Assembly: GCA_003231795.1 (NCBI GenBank) | Contig: QIJI01000069.1 | Span: 1 to 5,206, forward strand | DNA from: Gammaproteobacteria bacterium | Lineage (GTDB): Bacteria; Pseudomonadota; Gammaproteobacteria; GCA-001735895 | Reading direction: 5' to 3' | DNA: 5,206 nt | Shown: positions 1 through 5,206 of the stretch, piece after piece | Position numbering within the stretch: position 1 is the stretch's first letter | How the letters are laid out: the number at the start of each line of letters is the position of its first letter | Notes under the pieces: model-generated | Told to the model about the DNA's origin: nothing | Database searches by the model: none | What the model saw: only the letters and a program-made list of their open reading frames with translations | Program-made: the position numbers and the translations under genes

Positions 1-3000
1 CGATACTCCAGCTCAGGTGACGAGGTATCTATGCTGATCGCGGTTTTCAGGTATTCGATCGCGGATCCTGTTTTACCCTGTTGATTGGCGATATCTGCCT
101 GAAGCACAAGTACATCGACGTCTTCCGGGGCAATCCGTGCTGCAGCTTCTGCGTGAATGGCCGCGGTTCGATAATTTCGCGTAGCAAACAGCCCGCGCGC
201 ATAAAACTTGCGCGCATCGAGTGACGCAGGATTAAGCCTTATCGCAGTATCGAGATAAGCATTGGCTTCGGGATACTTTTCACGCTCAAGTTCAATTTTG
301 CCGGCCAGCTCATACAGCTCAAAAGCTTCAGGATTATGTTTAATACCCTGAGCCAGCGATTTAACCGCTTTCGGCGATTGATTGATTTCCTGGTATGACA
401 GGGCTAACGCTACCCAGACATCGACCACCCCAGGGCTATCTTTACCGGCTCGTGTAAGCCGTAATACGGCTTCTTTGTGTTTTCCCTTCTTGGCTGCAAT
501 CTTGCCCAACAGGTAATAACCATCACCCCTGGTTTCCTTCTTGCCGGATAATTTAATCGCGATGCTTTTGGCTTCTTCATCGCGATCCAGACGCAACAGC
601 GAGCGGGCCTTTCCGACCGCGGCAACCCCGTTATTCGCATCAGCACTAAACACGTAATCATAATGTGTGAGCGCCTCCTCGTAGCGGTCCAGGTCGTAAA
701 GATCGGACGCAATTTTAAGCCTGATTTCGTGGTTATCGGGATTAGCTTCGATAATGGTCTCATAGTTGAGCAATCCATCTTCTACAAGTCCGGCCTCAAT
801 ATAAGCACGCCCTAGTAAATAACGCAGTTCGACGTTATTTTCGTGCAAGATCAGGCCGTCTTCGGCACAGGTAACCGCACCGATAGCATCGGCCAACTCA
901 AGGCTCAACCGGGTACAGATCAGGTAAGGTTCGACATCTTGCGGAACTTGCTCCAGCACTTCATCGATCAATGCGCGGGCGTCAAGAAACTGCTCCATCG
1001 CATAATAGGCCTGAATCTGGAATCGAATCGACTTGTTACGAAAAGCTTCAACCTCTTCAAGTTGCTTGAATTCAGCGATAGTTCGAGTGTAGTCCTGTGT
1101 TTGAAACAGGCTTTCCCCGAGCAAATTACGCGCGTCGGTATTATCTGGCGCAATCTTCAATAGCCGGTCAGCGAGTTTTATTGCCTCGGCATACTCTCCT
1201 GCTGCATGCAACACCGAAATACGTCGAAATATATTTTCTTTGGGCGCCGATGGTGTCCCCTGTAATCCGTGGCCGCTCACCGAAACGATGCGGAACCAGT
1301 TATATTCACCAGCAACTTCCTTCGTCAGTGACTGTTGAATTCCACTGCTTTCGGCGATAGTCGTGTAAGGGCCGTCCTCGCTCAGCGACGCCTGAATTTC
1401 ATACTTCTCAATCAACGGCGACCGCGAACTACTCCAGTCCAGATCCACCGATTGACTGTCGGCCGCCAGTTTCAAACCGAATGCTGCATCCGGATATTCG
1501 AGAAAGTCGAAGCGAAAGCTTTTCTTGCGATCAACATCGTTGATATAAACGCTGTTTTTAGAACCAGATAAAACTGACAGCGAGGTTGCTTCGGCTAAAT
1601 ACGCCAGCGTGCCGTTTTTCCCGGCCGCAGCAAACGATTTGAAAAGTTTCCGGTCTTTGTAAACCCTGACCCCGTACTTGTTGAACTTGGTGCTGGCCAG
1701 TACGTAGAGACGATCCTGCTGATCGATTTCGATTCCATAAAATCGGGTAAATTTGTGTATTGAATCCTTTTCAATACCAATACTGCCAATTTTTTTGCGT
1801 TCCTTGCTGATGATATGAATCACGCCTTTGGGGCTTCCATCCGCGACATACAGATTTTGTTTGCTATCGACCGCAATCGGACCCACGTCGACGAAAAGCT
1901 TTTCGCCATCCTGACTCGACTTGATTTCTTCGAGAAACTGGCCATCAGCAGCGAACACCTGCACCCGGTTATTGCCCTTGTCGGAAACGTAGTAGAGCCC
2001 TGCGTGCACATAGACATCAGACGGGTCCTTGAATCCGCCACCTGATGAACCATAGCGCCCGATTGAAAACAGGTTTTCACCATCATGGGTATAAACGTTC
2101 AATTTGTTTTTACCAAGAATTGCTACGGTCTTGTCACCGACATGGACAGCCCCGGGGGTTTTCACTTCCTCAGCAAATTTCCCCTGCTCGGTGCCATCGG
2201 CGGCCAGGATCACGATTCCCCTGTTTTTTGTTTGGACACATAGAACCTGATCATTAATAAAGGCATGCACCGATTTGCACGAAGCCTCGATGGTAGCGCC
2301 ATATTCGAGTAAATCACTCACTACTGGAGCAGCGAAGCTGGTTAGAGCGGTCTGATACACTTCTACTTTTTTATTTTTCTTGTCGAGAATGGCAAGCTGG
2401 CCGCTGGCGTTTACGGACAGGTAGGCGATATCGCGAAACTGAGAACGCGACTGTCCCAACGAACCGAAGGTTTCAAGCACTTTACTATTGCGCCAATCGA
2501 TAATGGAAATTCGATTGTCGACCCGATTGCCAATATAAATATTGCCGTCCAGATCGGTTGTCATGGCACTGATTTCGGGCGTATCGCCCATAATTTCTCT
2601 TAAATCACTGGCCTTGTAGCGGGCAATTAACTCCCCGAATTGATCAAAAATAGAGATCCGGTCTTCACCTTCAAGTACGTAGACGTTTTCCTCTGCATCG
2701 ATACTGACGTGTCTGGGATTTTTCAGGTTACCCGACGAATCCCAGCCAATGCTGTGCAGATAAAGGCCTTGCTGGTTGAAAACGCTGATACGTTTGTTCT
2801 TGCTATCGGCAACATACACATTGTTATTAATCGATACGGCGACATCTCTCGGCTTGCCCAGCTCACCCGGATCATTACCAGCCTGGGAAAAGCGTGTTAT
2901 CAGGGCTAAATCAGAATCCAGTATTCCGACACGACCTGATCCGACATTGGTTACTACCAGGTTGCCATCCGCGGTGGCAGCGACTCCACCCAGATCAGAG

Positions 3001-3254
3001 TCTTTAAAAACATCGGGAACAAGGCTGATGGCCTCGATTTCACCATCGACTATTTTTAGCAGCGTACCTTTTGATTCACTGGTGACAAAGACGACACCCT
3101 TATCGGTAATTTCGATTCCGCTGGCATCTGACATTATGCGAGCGTGGTCTTTGGCTTCGATAAATTGCAGAAGTTCGGCCGCCTGAACTGAAGCGACATG
3201 ACTGAGCAGTGCTAAAAGGGATAAAAAACCGATTACTTTTGAACGTGCTCTCAT
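1..3254 (-). CDS. Exported NHL beta-propeller / FN3-like / TPR repeat protein (C-terminus beyond window)
   Basis: The minus-strand frame from ATG at 3254 stays open for 1084 codons to the left edge, so the C-terminus is missing. The start follows GAGGAG (3262-3267) with a 7-nt spacer. Residues 1-25 form a Sec signal peptide: basic MRARSK, a leucine-rich core, and a probable cut after VQA25. Residues about 30-585 carry NHL-like repeats, for example KPRDVAVS..NVYVADSKNKRISVF near 130-160 and DPSDVYV..YYVSDKGNNRVQVF near 405-430, possibly forming two propellers. Residues about 588-673 resemble a fibronectin-III module (LDWSSSRSP, IEKYEIQAS, YNWFRIVSVSG). Residues 674-1081 divide into twelve TPR units of about 34 residues. 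By family, NHL propellers and TPRs bind proteins or ligands and no catalytic motif is visible, so a periplasmic or surface scaffold role is inference. The gene follows lpxA after a 223-bp spacer containing a repeat element, so operon membership is uncertain. I do not recognise a named gene. Confidence 0.93.
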   Translation of the reverse strand, partial: MRARSKVIGFLSLLALLSHVASVQAAELLQFIEAKDHARIMSDASGIEITDKGVVFVTSESKGTLLKIVDGEIEAISLVPDVFKDSDLGGVAATADGNLVVTNVGSGRVGILDSDLALITRFSQAGNDPGELGKPRDVAVSINNNVYVADSKNKRISVFNQQGLYLHSIGWDSSGNLKNPRHVSIDAEENVYVLEGEDRISIFDQFGELIARYKASDLREIMGDTPEISAMTTDLDGNIYIGNRVDNRISIIDWRNSKVLETFGSLGQSRSQFRDIAYLSVNASGQLAILDKKNKKVEVYQTALTSFAAPVVSDLLEYGATIEASCKSVHAFINDQVLCVQTKNRGIVILAADGTEQGKFAEEVKTPGAVHVGDKTVAILGKNKLNVYTHDGENLFSIGRYGSSGGGFKDPSDVYVHAGLYYVSDKGNNRVQVFAADGQFLEEIKSSQDGEKLFVDVGPIAVDSKQNLYVADGSPKGVIHIISKERKKIGSIGIEKDSIHKFTRFYGIEIDQQDRLYVLASTKFNKYGVRVYKDRKLFKSFAAAGKNGTLAYLAEATSLSVLSGSKNSVYINDVDRKKSFRFDFLEYPDAAFGLKLAADSQSVDLDWSSSRSPLIEKYEIQASLSEDGPYTTIAESSGIQQSLTKEVAGEYNWFRIVSVSGHGLQGTPSAPKENIFRRISVLHAAGEYAEAIKLADRLLKIAPDNTDARNLLGESLFQTQDYTRTIAEFKQLEEVEAFRNKSIRFQIQAYYAMEQFLDARALIDEVLEQVPQDVEPYLICTRLSLELADAIGAVTCAEDGLILHENNVELRYLLGRAYIEAGLVEDGLLNYETIIEANPDNHEIRLKIASDLYDLDRYEEALTHYDYVFSADANNGVAAVGKARSLLRLDRDEEAKSIAIKLSGKKETRGDGYYLLGKIAAKKGKHKEAVLRLTRAGKDSPGVVDVWVALALSYQEINQSPKAVKSLAQGIKHNPEAFELYELAGKIELEREKYPEANAYLDTAIRLNPASLDARKFYARGLFATRNYRTAAIHAEAAARIAPEDVDVLVLQADIANQQGKTGSAIEYLKTAISIDTSSPELEY

Positions 3255-3261
3255 GTCGATG

Positions 3262-3267
3262 CTCCTC
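3262..3267 (-). promoter_or_regulatory. Ribosome binding site of the NHL/TPR gene
   Basis: On the minus strand this reads GAGGAG, 7 nt before ATG at 3254. It is a near-ideal Shine-Dalgarno sequence, and the ATG leads directly into a signal peptide. This fixes the start of the long gene, although the frame itself is not included among simple closed ORFs because it has no stop in the window. Confidence 0.85.
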
Positions 3268-3277
3268 GGTTACTCGC

Positions 3278-3306
3278 TTTATACCGCTATCTAGTCCGAA
3301 CAATTC
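3278..3306 (-). promoter_or_regulatory. Weak candidate sigma-70 promoter for the NHL/TPR gene
   Basis: On the minus strand TATAAA (3283-3278) matches a -10 box well. Seventeen bases upstream lies GAATTG (3306-3301), a poor -35 match, which falls inside the terminal repeat of the neighbouring palindromic element. Transcription from here would give a leader of roughly 20 nt containing the GAGGAG site. If real, the element supplies part of the promoter. The -35 match is weak, so this is tentative. Confidence 0.25.
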
Positions 3307-3459
3307 ATAAACATGCTCGTGCCCTTGCTTGTTCTTTGATTTTACAGAGAATTATCCTCAATCGACCGGATCAATAAGTCCGGCACTCAATCGGATAATT
3401 CCCCGTAAAATCAAAGCCCAGTGCAATTATCACGGCAGTTTACGAATTTTCCGGGCTAG
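3291..3459. repeat. Palindromic intergenic element, copy 1 (MITE-like)
   Basis: This stretch of about 169 bp is an imperfect palindrome over its whole length and carries no gene of its own. Its ends match as inverted repeats. The left end reads CTAGTCCGAACAATTCATAA from 3291, and the right end, read on the minus strand from 3459, gives CTAGCCCGGAAAATTCGTAA. That is 16 of 20 identical, each beginning with CTAG. The centre holds three nested stems, listed separately. A second copy lies at 4735-4913; the two share the 14-base block ATCCTCAATCGACC and a GCCCTTGC.TGTT block. Size, terminal repeats, TA near the ends and lack of coding suggest a non-autonomous miniature element mobilised in trans. 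That is inference; no family name is recognised. The element begins 18 bases past the lpxA stop codon and ends 36 bases before the next gene's ATG. Confidence 0.8.
3334..3416 (-). other. Nested stem structure at the centre of copy 1
   Basis: Three tiers of complementary arms are visible. The outer stem is 12 bp and perfect (3334-3345 with 3405-3416). The middle stem is 9 bp and perfect (GAATTATCC at 3349-3357 with GGATAATTC at 3393-3401). The apical stem is 5 bp (CCGGA at 3366-3370 with TCCGG at 3379-3383). The outer and middle stems are separated by a symmetric 3x3 internal loop. There is no T-run after the structure on the minus strand, so it is not a typical intrinsic terminator. It would fold in the transcript running from lpxA, or could extrude as a DNA cruciform. 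Confidence 0.8.
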
Positions 3460-3479
3460 AGCCATTCTTGATGCTCCTT
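3430..3479 (-). promoter_or_regulatory. Orphan ribosome binding site and ATG just after lpxA (possible relic gene start)
   Basis: On the minus strand AAGGAG (3479-3474) overlaps the lpxA stop codon and is followed after 8 nt by ATG (3465-3463). This is the normal layout of a translationally coupled downstream gene. The frame reads only MALARKIRKLP and stops with TGA at 3432-3430. From the third codon onward it lies inside the palindromic element. The simplest reading is that a downstream gene once started here and the element separated the start from its body. In many gammaproteobacteria that gene would be lpxB, but the two residues left outside the element cannot identify it. A functional 11-residue leader peptide, or chance, are alternatives. 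Confidence 0.5.
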
Positions 3480-4248
3480 AACTGGCAATTCCTCTCTTAC
3501 TATTTCGAACAAAACTGACAAATTCGTCAACCTCGGGGTATTTATCACACAAAGGTTTCAAATTATCAAATACGTCTTGTTTAGATCCTTTGGATTTTAA
3601 TAGTTCACGAAACGATTTATGTAACGCACGTATCAATTCCGGCGAAAAGCCAATTCGCTTTAATCCTTCCTTATTGATACCGATGACTCGGGCTCGATTA
3701 CCGGCTGCGGTCGAGTAAGGAGGAATGTCCTGAGTGACCACCGAGCCAAGACCGCAGAAAGCGCGGGTCCCGATATGAGTAAACTGATGCACCGAGGTAA
3801 AACCACCAAGCGTTGTATAACTGCCTACTTTTACATGCCCTGCCAACGACGCTGCATTGGCAAATATTGTGCTATCACCGACTATGCAATCGTGTGCCAC
3901 ATGGCTATAGGCCATAAATAAATTGGCATTACCGATCAATGTCTTGCCATTGCCTTCATTGGTACCGCGATTCAGCGTTACAAATTCCCGAATCACATTG
4001 TTATCTCCAATTTCAAGCGAAGTTTTTTCGCCCTGATATTTTTTGTCCTGTGGAGCTTCACCGATAGAAGAAAATTGAAAAATTTCATTACTCGACCCGA
4101 TTTTACAGGGACCGTGTATGACAACATGCGGGCCAATTCGACTGCCAGTACCGATTTCGACGTCAGCACCGATAATACTGTAAGCGCCAACTTCAACATC
4201 CGCAGCCAGGTGAGCCTCGGCATCGACTATCGCGCTAGCGTGAATCAT
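3478..4248 (-). CDS. lpxA: Acyl-[ACP]-UDP-N-acetylglucosamine O-acyltransferase LpxA
   Basis: This cytoplasmic enzyme catalyses the first step of lipid A synthesis, moving a 3-hydroxyacyl chain from ACP to the 3-OH of UDP-GlcNAc. The product is 256 residues, against 262 in E. coli. Residues 1 to about 185 form the hexapeptide-repeat left-handed beta helix; the rest is the helical C-terminal domain (NKEGLKRIGFS, then KYPEVDEF). The catalytic histidine is H119 in HVAHD (E. coli H125), and K70, H138 and H154 match E. coli K76, H144 and H160. Leucine 167 in GLGS sits at the acyl-length ruler position (glycine 173 in E. coli, methionine 169 in P. aeruginosa), so a shorter acyl chain is inferred. 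I chose ATG 4248 because MIHASAIVD aligns with the E. coli N-terminus, its A and TG overlap the fabZ TGA as ATGA, and AGGA lies 9 nt upstream. A longer frame from 4272 would add eight residues that do not match the family. Confidence 0.97.
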   Translation of the reverse strand: MIHASAIVDAEAHLAADVEVGAYSIIGADVEIGTGSRIGPHVVIHGPCKIGSSNEIFQFSSIGEAPQDKKYQGEKTSLEIGDNNVIREFVTLNRGTNEGNGKTLIGNANLFMAYSHVAHDCIVGDSTIFANAASLAGHVKVGSYTTLGGFTSVHQFTHIGTRAFCGLGSVVTQDIPPYSTAAGNRARVIGINKEGLKRIGFSPELIRALHKSFRELLKSKGSKQDVFDNLKPLCDKYPEVDEFVSFVRNSKRGIAS

Positions 4249-4688
4249 TGCTGACGATCCTGAACTGAACACATGATCTCGGCCTCAGCCACGACAGCGC
4301 CGTCAACAACTGCTTCGCACTGATAAATTCCGATGCCCCGCATTGATCGTTTCATCGATATGTTGAGCACCAGTTGATCGCCGGGTAACACCGGTTCGCG
4401 AAATCTCCCCTTGTCGATACCGACCAGCAGATAAAGTTTACTTTTGTGTTCCTCTCCCATCTCGGTGAAAGCAAGTATACCGGTGGCCTGCGCCATGGCC
4501 TCAAGCACCAGAACACCGGGCATGACGGGTTGTCCCGGAAAATGGCCCTGAAAAAAAGGCTCATTAATAGTCACATTTTTAATGGCGGACAGACGTTTGC
4601 CTTTTTCAAATTCAAGCACCCGATCAATCAGCAAAAACGGATAGCGGTGTGGCAACAATTCCATCACCTGGGCGATATCAAGTTCCAA
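4245..4688 (-). CDS. fabZ: 3-hydroxyacyl-[ACP] dehydratase FabZ (TTG start)
   Basis: FabZ is a soluble hot-dog-fold enzyme that dehydrates 3-hydroxyacyl-ACP to trans-2-enoyl-ACP in fatty acid elongation. It competes with LpxA and LpxD for hydroxyacyl-ACP, which explains its place in the lipid A operon. The 147-residue product matches family length (151 in E. coli). It shows LLPHRYPFLLIDRV near residues 11-24, NEPFFQGHFPGQPVMPGV with catalytic His49, and LEAMAQATG with catalytic Glu63. VLPGDQL and AEIMCSV follow near the C-terminus. The start is TTG: no ATG or GTG is available, because an in-frame TGA lies at 4700-4698 and only two ATT codons separate it from the TTG start after GGA. The Shine-Dalgarno GAGGAA is correctly spaced. 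The stop TGA overlaps the lpxA ATG, so the two are translationally coupled. lpxD lies upstream across a spacer holding a palindromic element. Confidence 0.97.
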   Translation of the reverse strand: MELDIAQVMELLPHRYPFLLIDRVLEFEKGKRLSAIKNVTINEPFFQGHFPGQPVMPGVLVLEAMAQATGILAFTEMGEEHKSKLYLLVGIDKGRFREPVLPGDQLVLNISMKRSMRGIGIYQCEAVVDGAVVAEAEIMCSVQDRQQ

Positions 4689-4693
4689 AATAA

Positions 4694-4699
4694 TTCCTC
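4694..4699 (-). promoter_or_regulatory. Ribosome binding site that fixes the fabZ TTG start
   Basis: On the minus strand GAGGAA (4699-4694) stands 5 nt before TTG at 4688, or 7 nt counted from the GAGG core. An in-frame stop overlaps its upstream edge, so translation of FabZ cannot begin further upstream. The TTG codon gives an N-terminus (MELDIAQVMELLPHRYPF) of normal FabZ length. Confidence 0.8.
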
Positions 4700-4734
4700 A
4701 AAGTATTTTATTAAACGCGTTAACTCAAAACATA

Positions 4735-4913
4735 TGGCCTGAACAATTTGTTAATCTGCACCCGCCCTTGCCTGTTTTATTGATTTTACAGGAACATCCT
4801 CAATCGACCAGACTACATTAGTCTGGCGCCCATTCGGATATTCCCCCATATAATCAAAACCCGACCCAATCATCACAACGTCATCGCAGCAGCTTACGAA
4901 TTGTCCGAGCCTA
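4735..4913. repeat. Palindromic intergenic element, copy 2 (MITE-like)
   Basis: This second copy of the element at 3291-3459 fills most of the lpxD-fabZ spacer. Its left end reads TGGCCTGAACAATTTGTTAA from 4735. Its right end, read on the minus strand from about 4912, reads AGGCTCGGACAATTCGTAAG. Both share the ACAATT..T.A core with copy 1. TA dinucleotides lie at or next to both ends (4733-4734 and 4912-4913), as expected for a TA target duplication, though the exact borders are uncertain. The right arm is roughly 10 bases longer than in copy 1. The right terminal repeat overlaps the last codons and stop of lpxD. The element carries no ORF of its own. It must be transcribed if lpxD and fabZ share a message. 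Confidence 0.78.
4780..4857 (-). other. Nested stem structure at the centre of copy 2
   Basis: The same three tiers as in copy 1 are present with different bases. The outer stem pairs TTGATT (4780-4785) with AATCAA (4852-4857). The middle stem pairs GGAACATCC (4791-4799) with GGATATTCC (4836-4844), 8 of 9 Watson-Crick plus a pair that is C-A on the plus strand but G-U wobble in minus-strand RNA. The apical stem is 8 bp (4808-4815 with 4819-4826) closing a 3-base loop. The wobble favours function as RNA on the strand from which the operon is transcribed. No T-run follows, so it is not a standard terminator. Confidence 0.75.
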
Positions 4914-5206
4914 ATTTCTTTTCAATTTTCGTAATTGCCTGCGCAATCTTGTCCAGCGACTTATAACGCGCGTTGATTCGATGCCATAGCTTGTTCTCGA
5001 GTAATGGAGTTCCCGAGGAATACACGCCCGCTTTTTTAATATCTTTCGTAACCAGCGACATCGCATTAACGGTAACATGATCAGCCAGACTCAGGTGCCC
5101 CAGCACCACCGCGGCCCCGGAAATTCTGCAGTGACGCCCAATTTTCGCGCTACCGGCTATCCCAACACAGGCAGCAATTGCAGTATGGGCACCGATATGC
5201 ACGTTG
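4894..5206 (-). CDS. lpxD: UDP-3-O-acylglucosamine N-acyltransferase LpxD (C-terminal part)
   Basis: LpxD is the third enzyme of lipid A synthesis. It transfers a second 3-hydroxyacyl chain from ACP to the 2-amino group of UDP-3-O-acyl-glucosamine in the cytoplasm. Only the last 103 residues, about 30% of a usual 340-residue protein, are in the window. They begin with NVHIGAHTAIAA and continue through hexapeptide coils of the left-handed beta helix (GIAGSAKIGRHCRISG, VVLGHLSLADHVTV). The family signature GVYSSGTPL follows, then a C-terminal helix ending KIEKKLGSDNS. The length after YSSG matches E. coli LpxD. The catalytic histidine, expected just before NVHIG, lies outside the window. The frame contains GTG at 5202, but this is an internal valine and not a start. 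The final residues (LGSDNS) and the TAA stop are encoded within or right against the terminal repeat of the downstream palindromic element. Confidence 0.96.
   Translation of the reverse strand, partial: NVHIGAHTAIAACVGIAGSAKIGRHCRISGAAVVLGHLSLADHVTVNAMSLVTKDIKKAGVYSSGTPLLENKLWHRINARYKSLDKIAQAITKIEKKLGSDNS

Noticed and set aside
410..778. Minus-strand open frame of 122 codons inside the TPR region
   Set aside because: It is out of frame with the long gene, and its translation shows none of the TPR pattern that the real frame shows in the same bases.
2776..3186. Plus-strand open frame of 136 codons
   Set aside because: It lies antisense to the propeller gene, has low-complexity Ser/Thr/Pro-rich composition typical of a shadow frame, and has no recognisable domain. 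The minus-strand frame is open throughout with clear repeats.
3334..3416. Rho-independent terminator after lpxA
   Set aside because: The stems are strong, but no T-run follows on the transcribed strand, and the same structure occurs between lpxD and fabZ where termination would be harmful.
3291..3459. CRISPR, tRNA or known ERIC/REP repeat
   Set aside because: There is no regular repeat-spacer pattern, no cloverleaf with an acceptor end, and no match that I can recall to the ERIC central palindrome or the REP consensus.
4249..4272. Earlier LpxA start giving eight extra residues (MFSSGSSA)
   Set aside because: The extra residues do not match LpxA family N-termini, while ATG 4248 gives the expected MIHASAIV start, an ATGA overlap with fabZ and an AGGA ribosome site.
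4689..4734. Promoter directly upstream of fabZ
   Set aside because: TTGAGT and TACTTT have 17-bp spacing, but the -10 match is poor and transcription would start inside or after the ribosome binding site.

Overview
This window is from the chromosome of a Gram-negative bacterium, most likely a gammaproteobacterium. The evidence is the lipid A gene order lpxD-fabZ-lpxA and protein motifs that line up residue by residue with the Escherichia coli and Pseudomonas enzymes. GC content looks moderate, and every supported gene lies on the minus strand. The genus cannot be named from this sequence.

Reading in the direction of transcription (right to left), the window opens with the C-terminal third of lpxD (right edge to 4894). 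A spacer of about 205 bp follows, then fabZ (4688-4245, TTG start) and lpxA (4248-3478). fabZ and lpxA overlap by an ATGA junction and are almost certainly translationally coupled. After lpxA there is a second spacer of about 220 bp. The rest of the window (3254 to the left edge) is one very long open gene. It encodes an exported protein with a signal peptide, a large NHL-type beta-propeller region, a fibronectin-III-like module and twelve tandem TPR units, and it runs off the window. The usual next gene in this operon type, lpxB, does not follow lpxA.

The most unusual content is in the two spacers. Each holds a copy of the same 170-180 bp imperfect palindrome. Each copy has terminal inverted repeats of about 20 bp, TA at or near the ends, and a nested three-tier stem structure. 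Between the copies the stems diverge but keep pairing, including a compensatory G:C to A:T change. This looks like a family of small non-coding, MITE-like elements whose transcript folds. I do not recognise it as a named family. One copy supplies the last codons and the stop codon of lpxD. The other lies immediately after a well-formed ribosome binding site and ATG at the end of lpxA, and appears to have separated that start site from whatever gene it once served, possibly lpxB.

Functionally, LpxA and LpxD are the first and third enzymes of lipid A synthesis. FabZ works in fatty acid elongation on the same hydroxyacyl-ACP pool that they use. The role of the long propeller/TPR protein is unknown; its signal peptide and repeat architecture suggest a scaffold or binding protein in the cell envelope.
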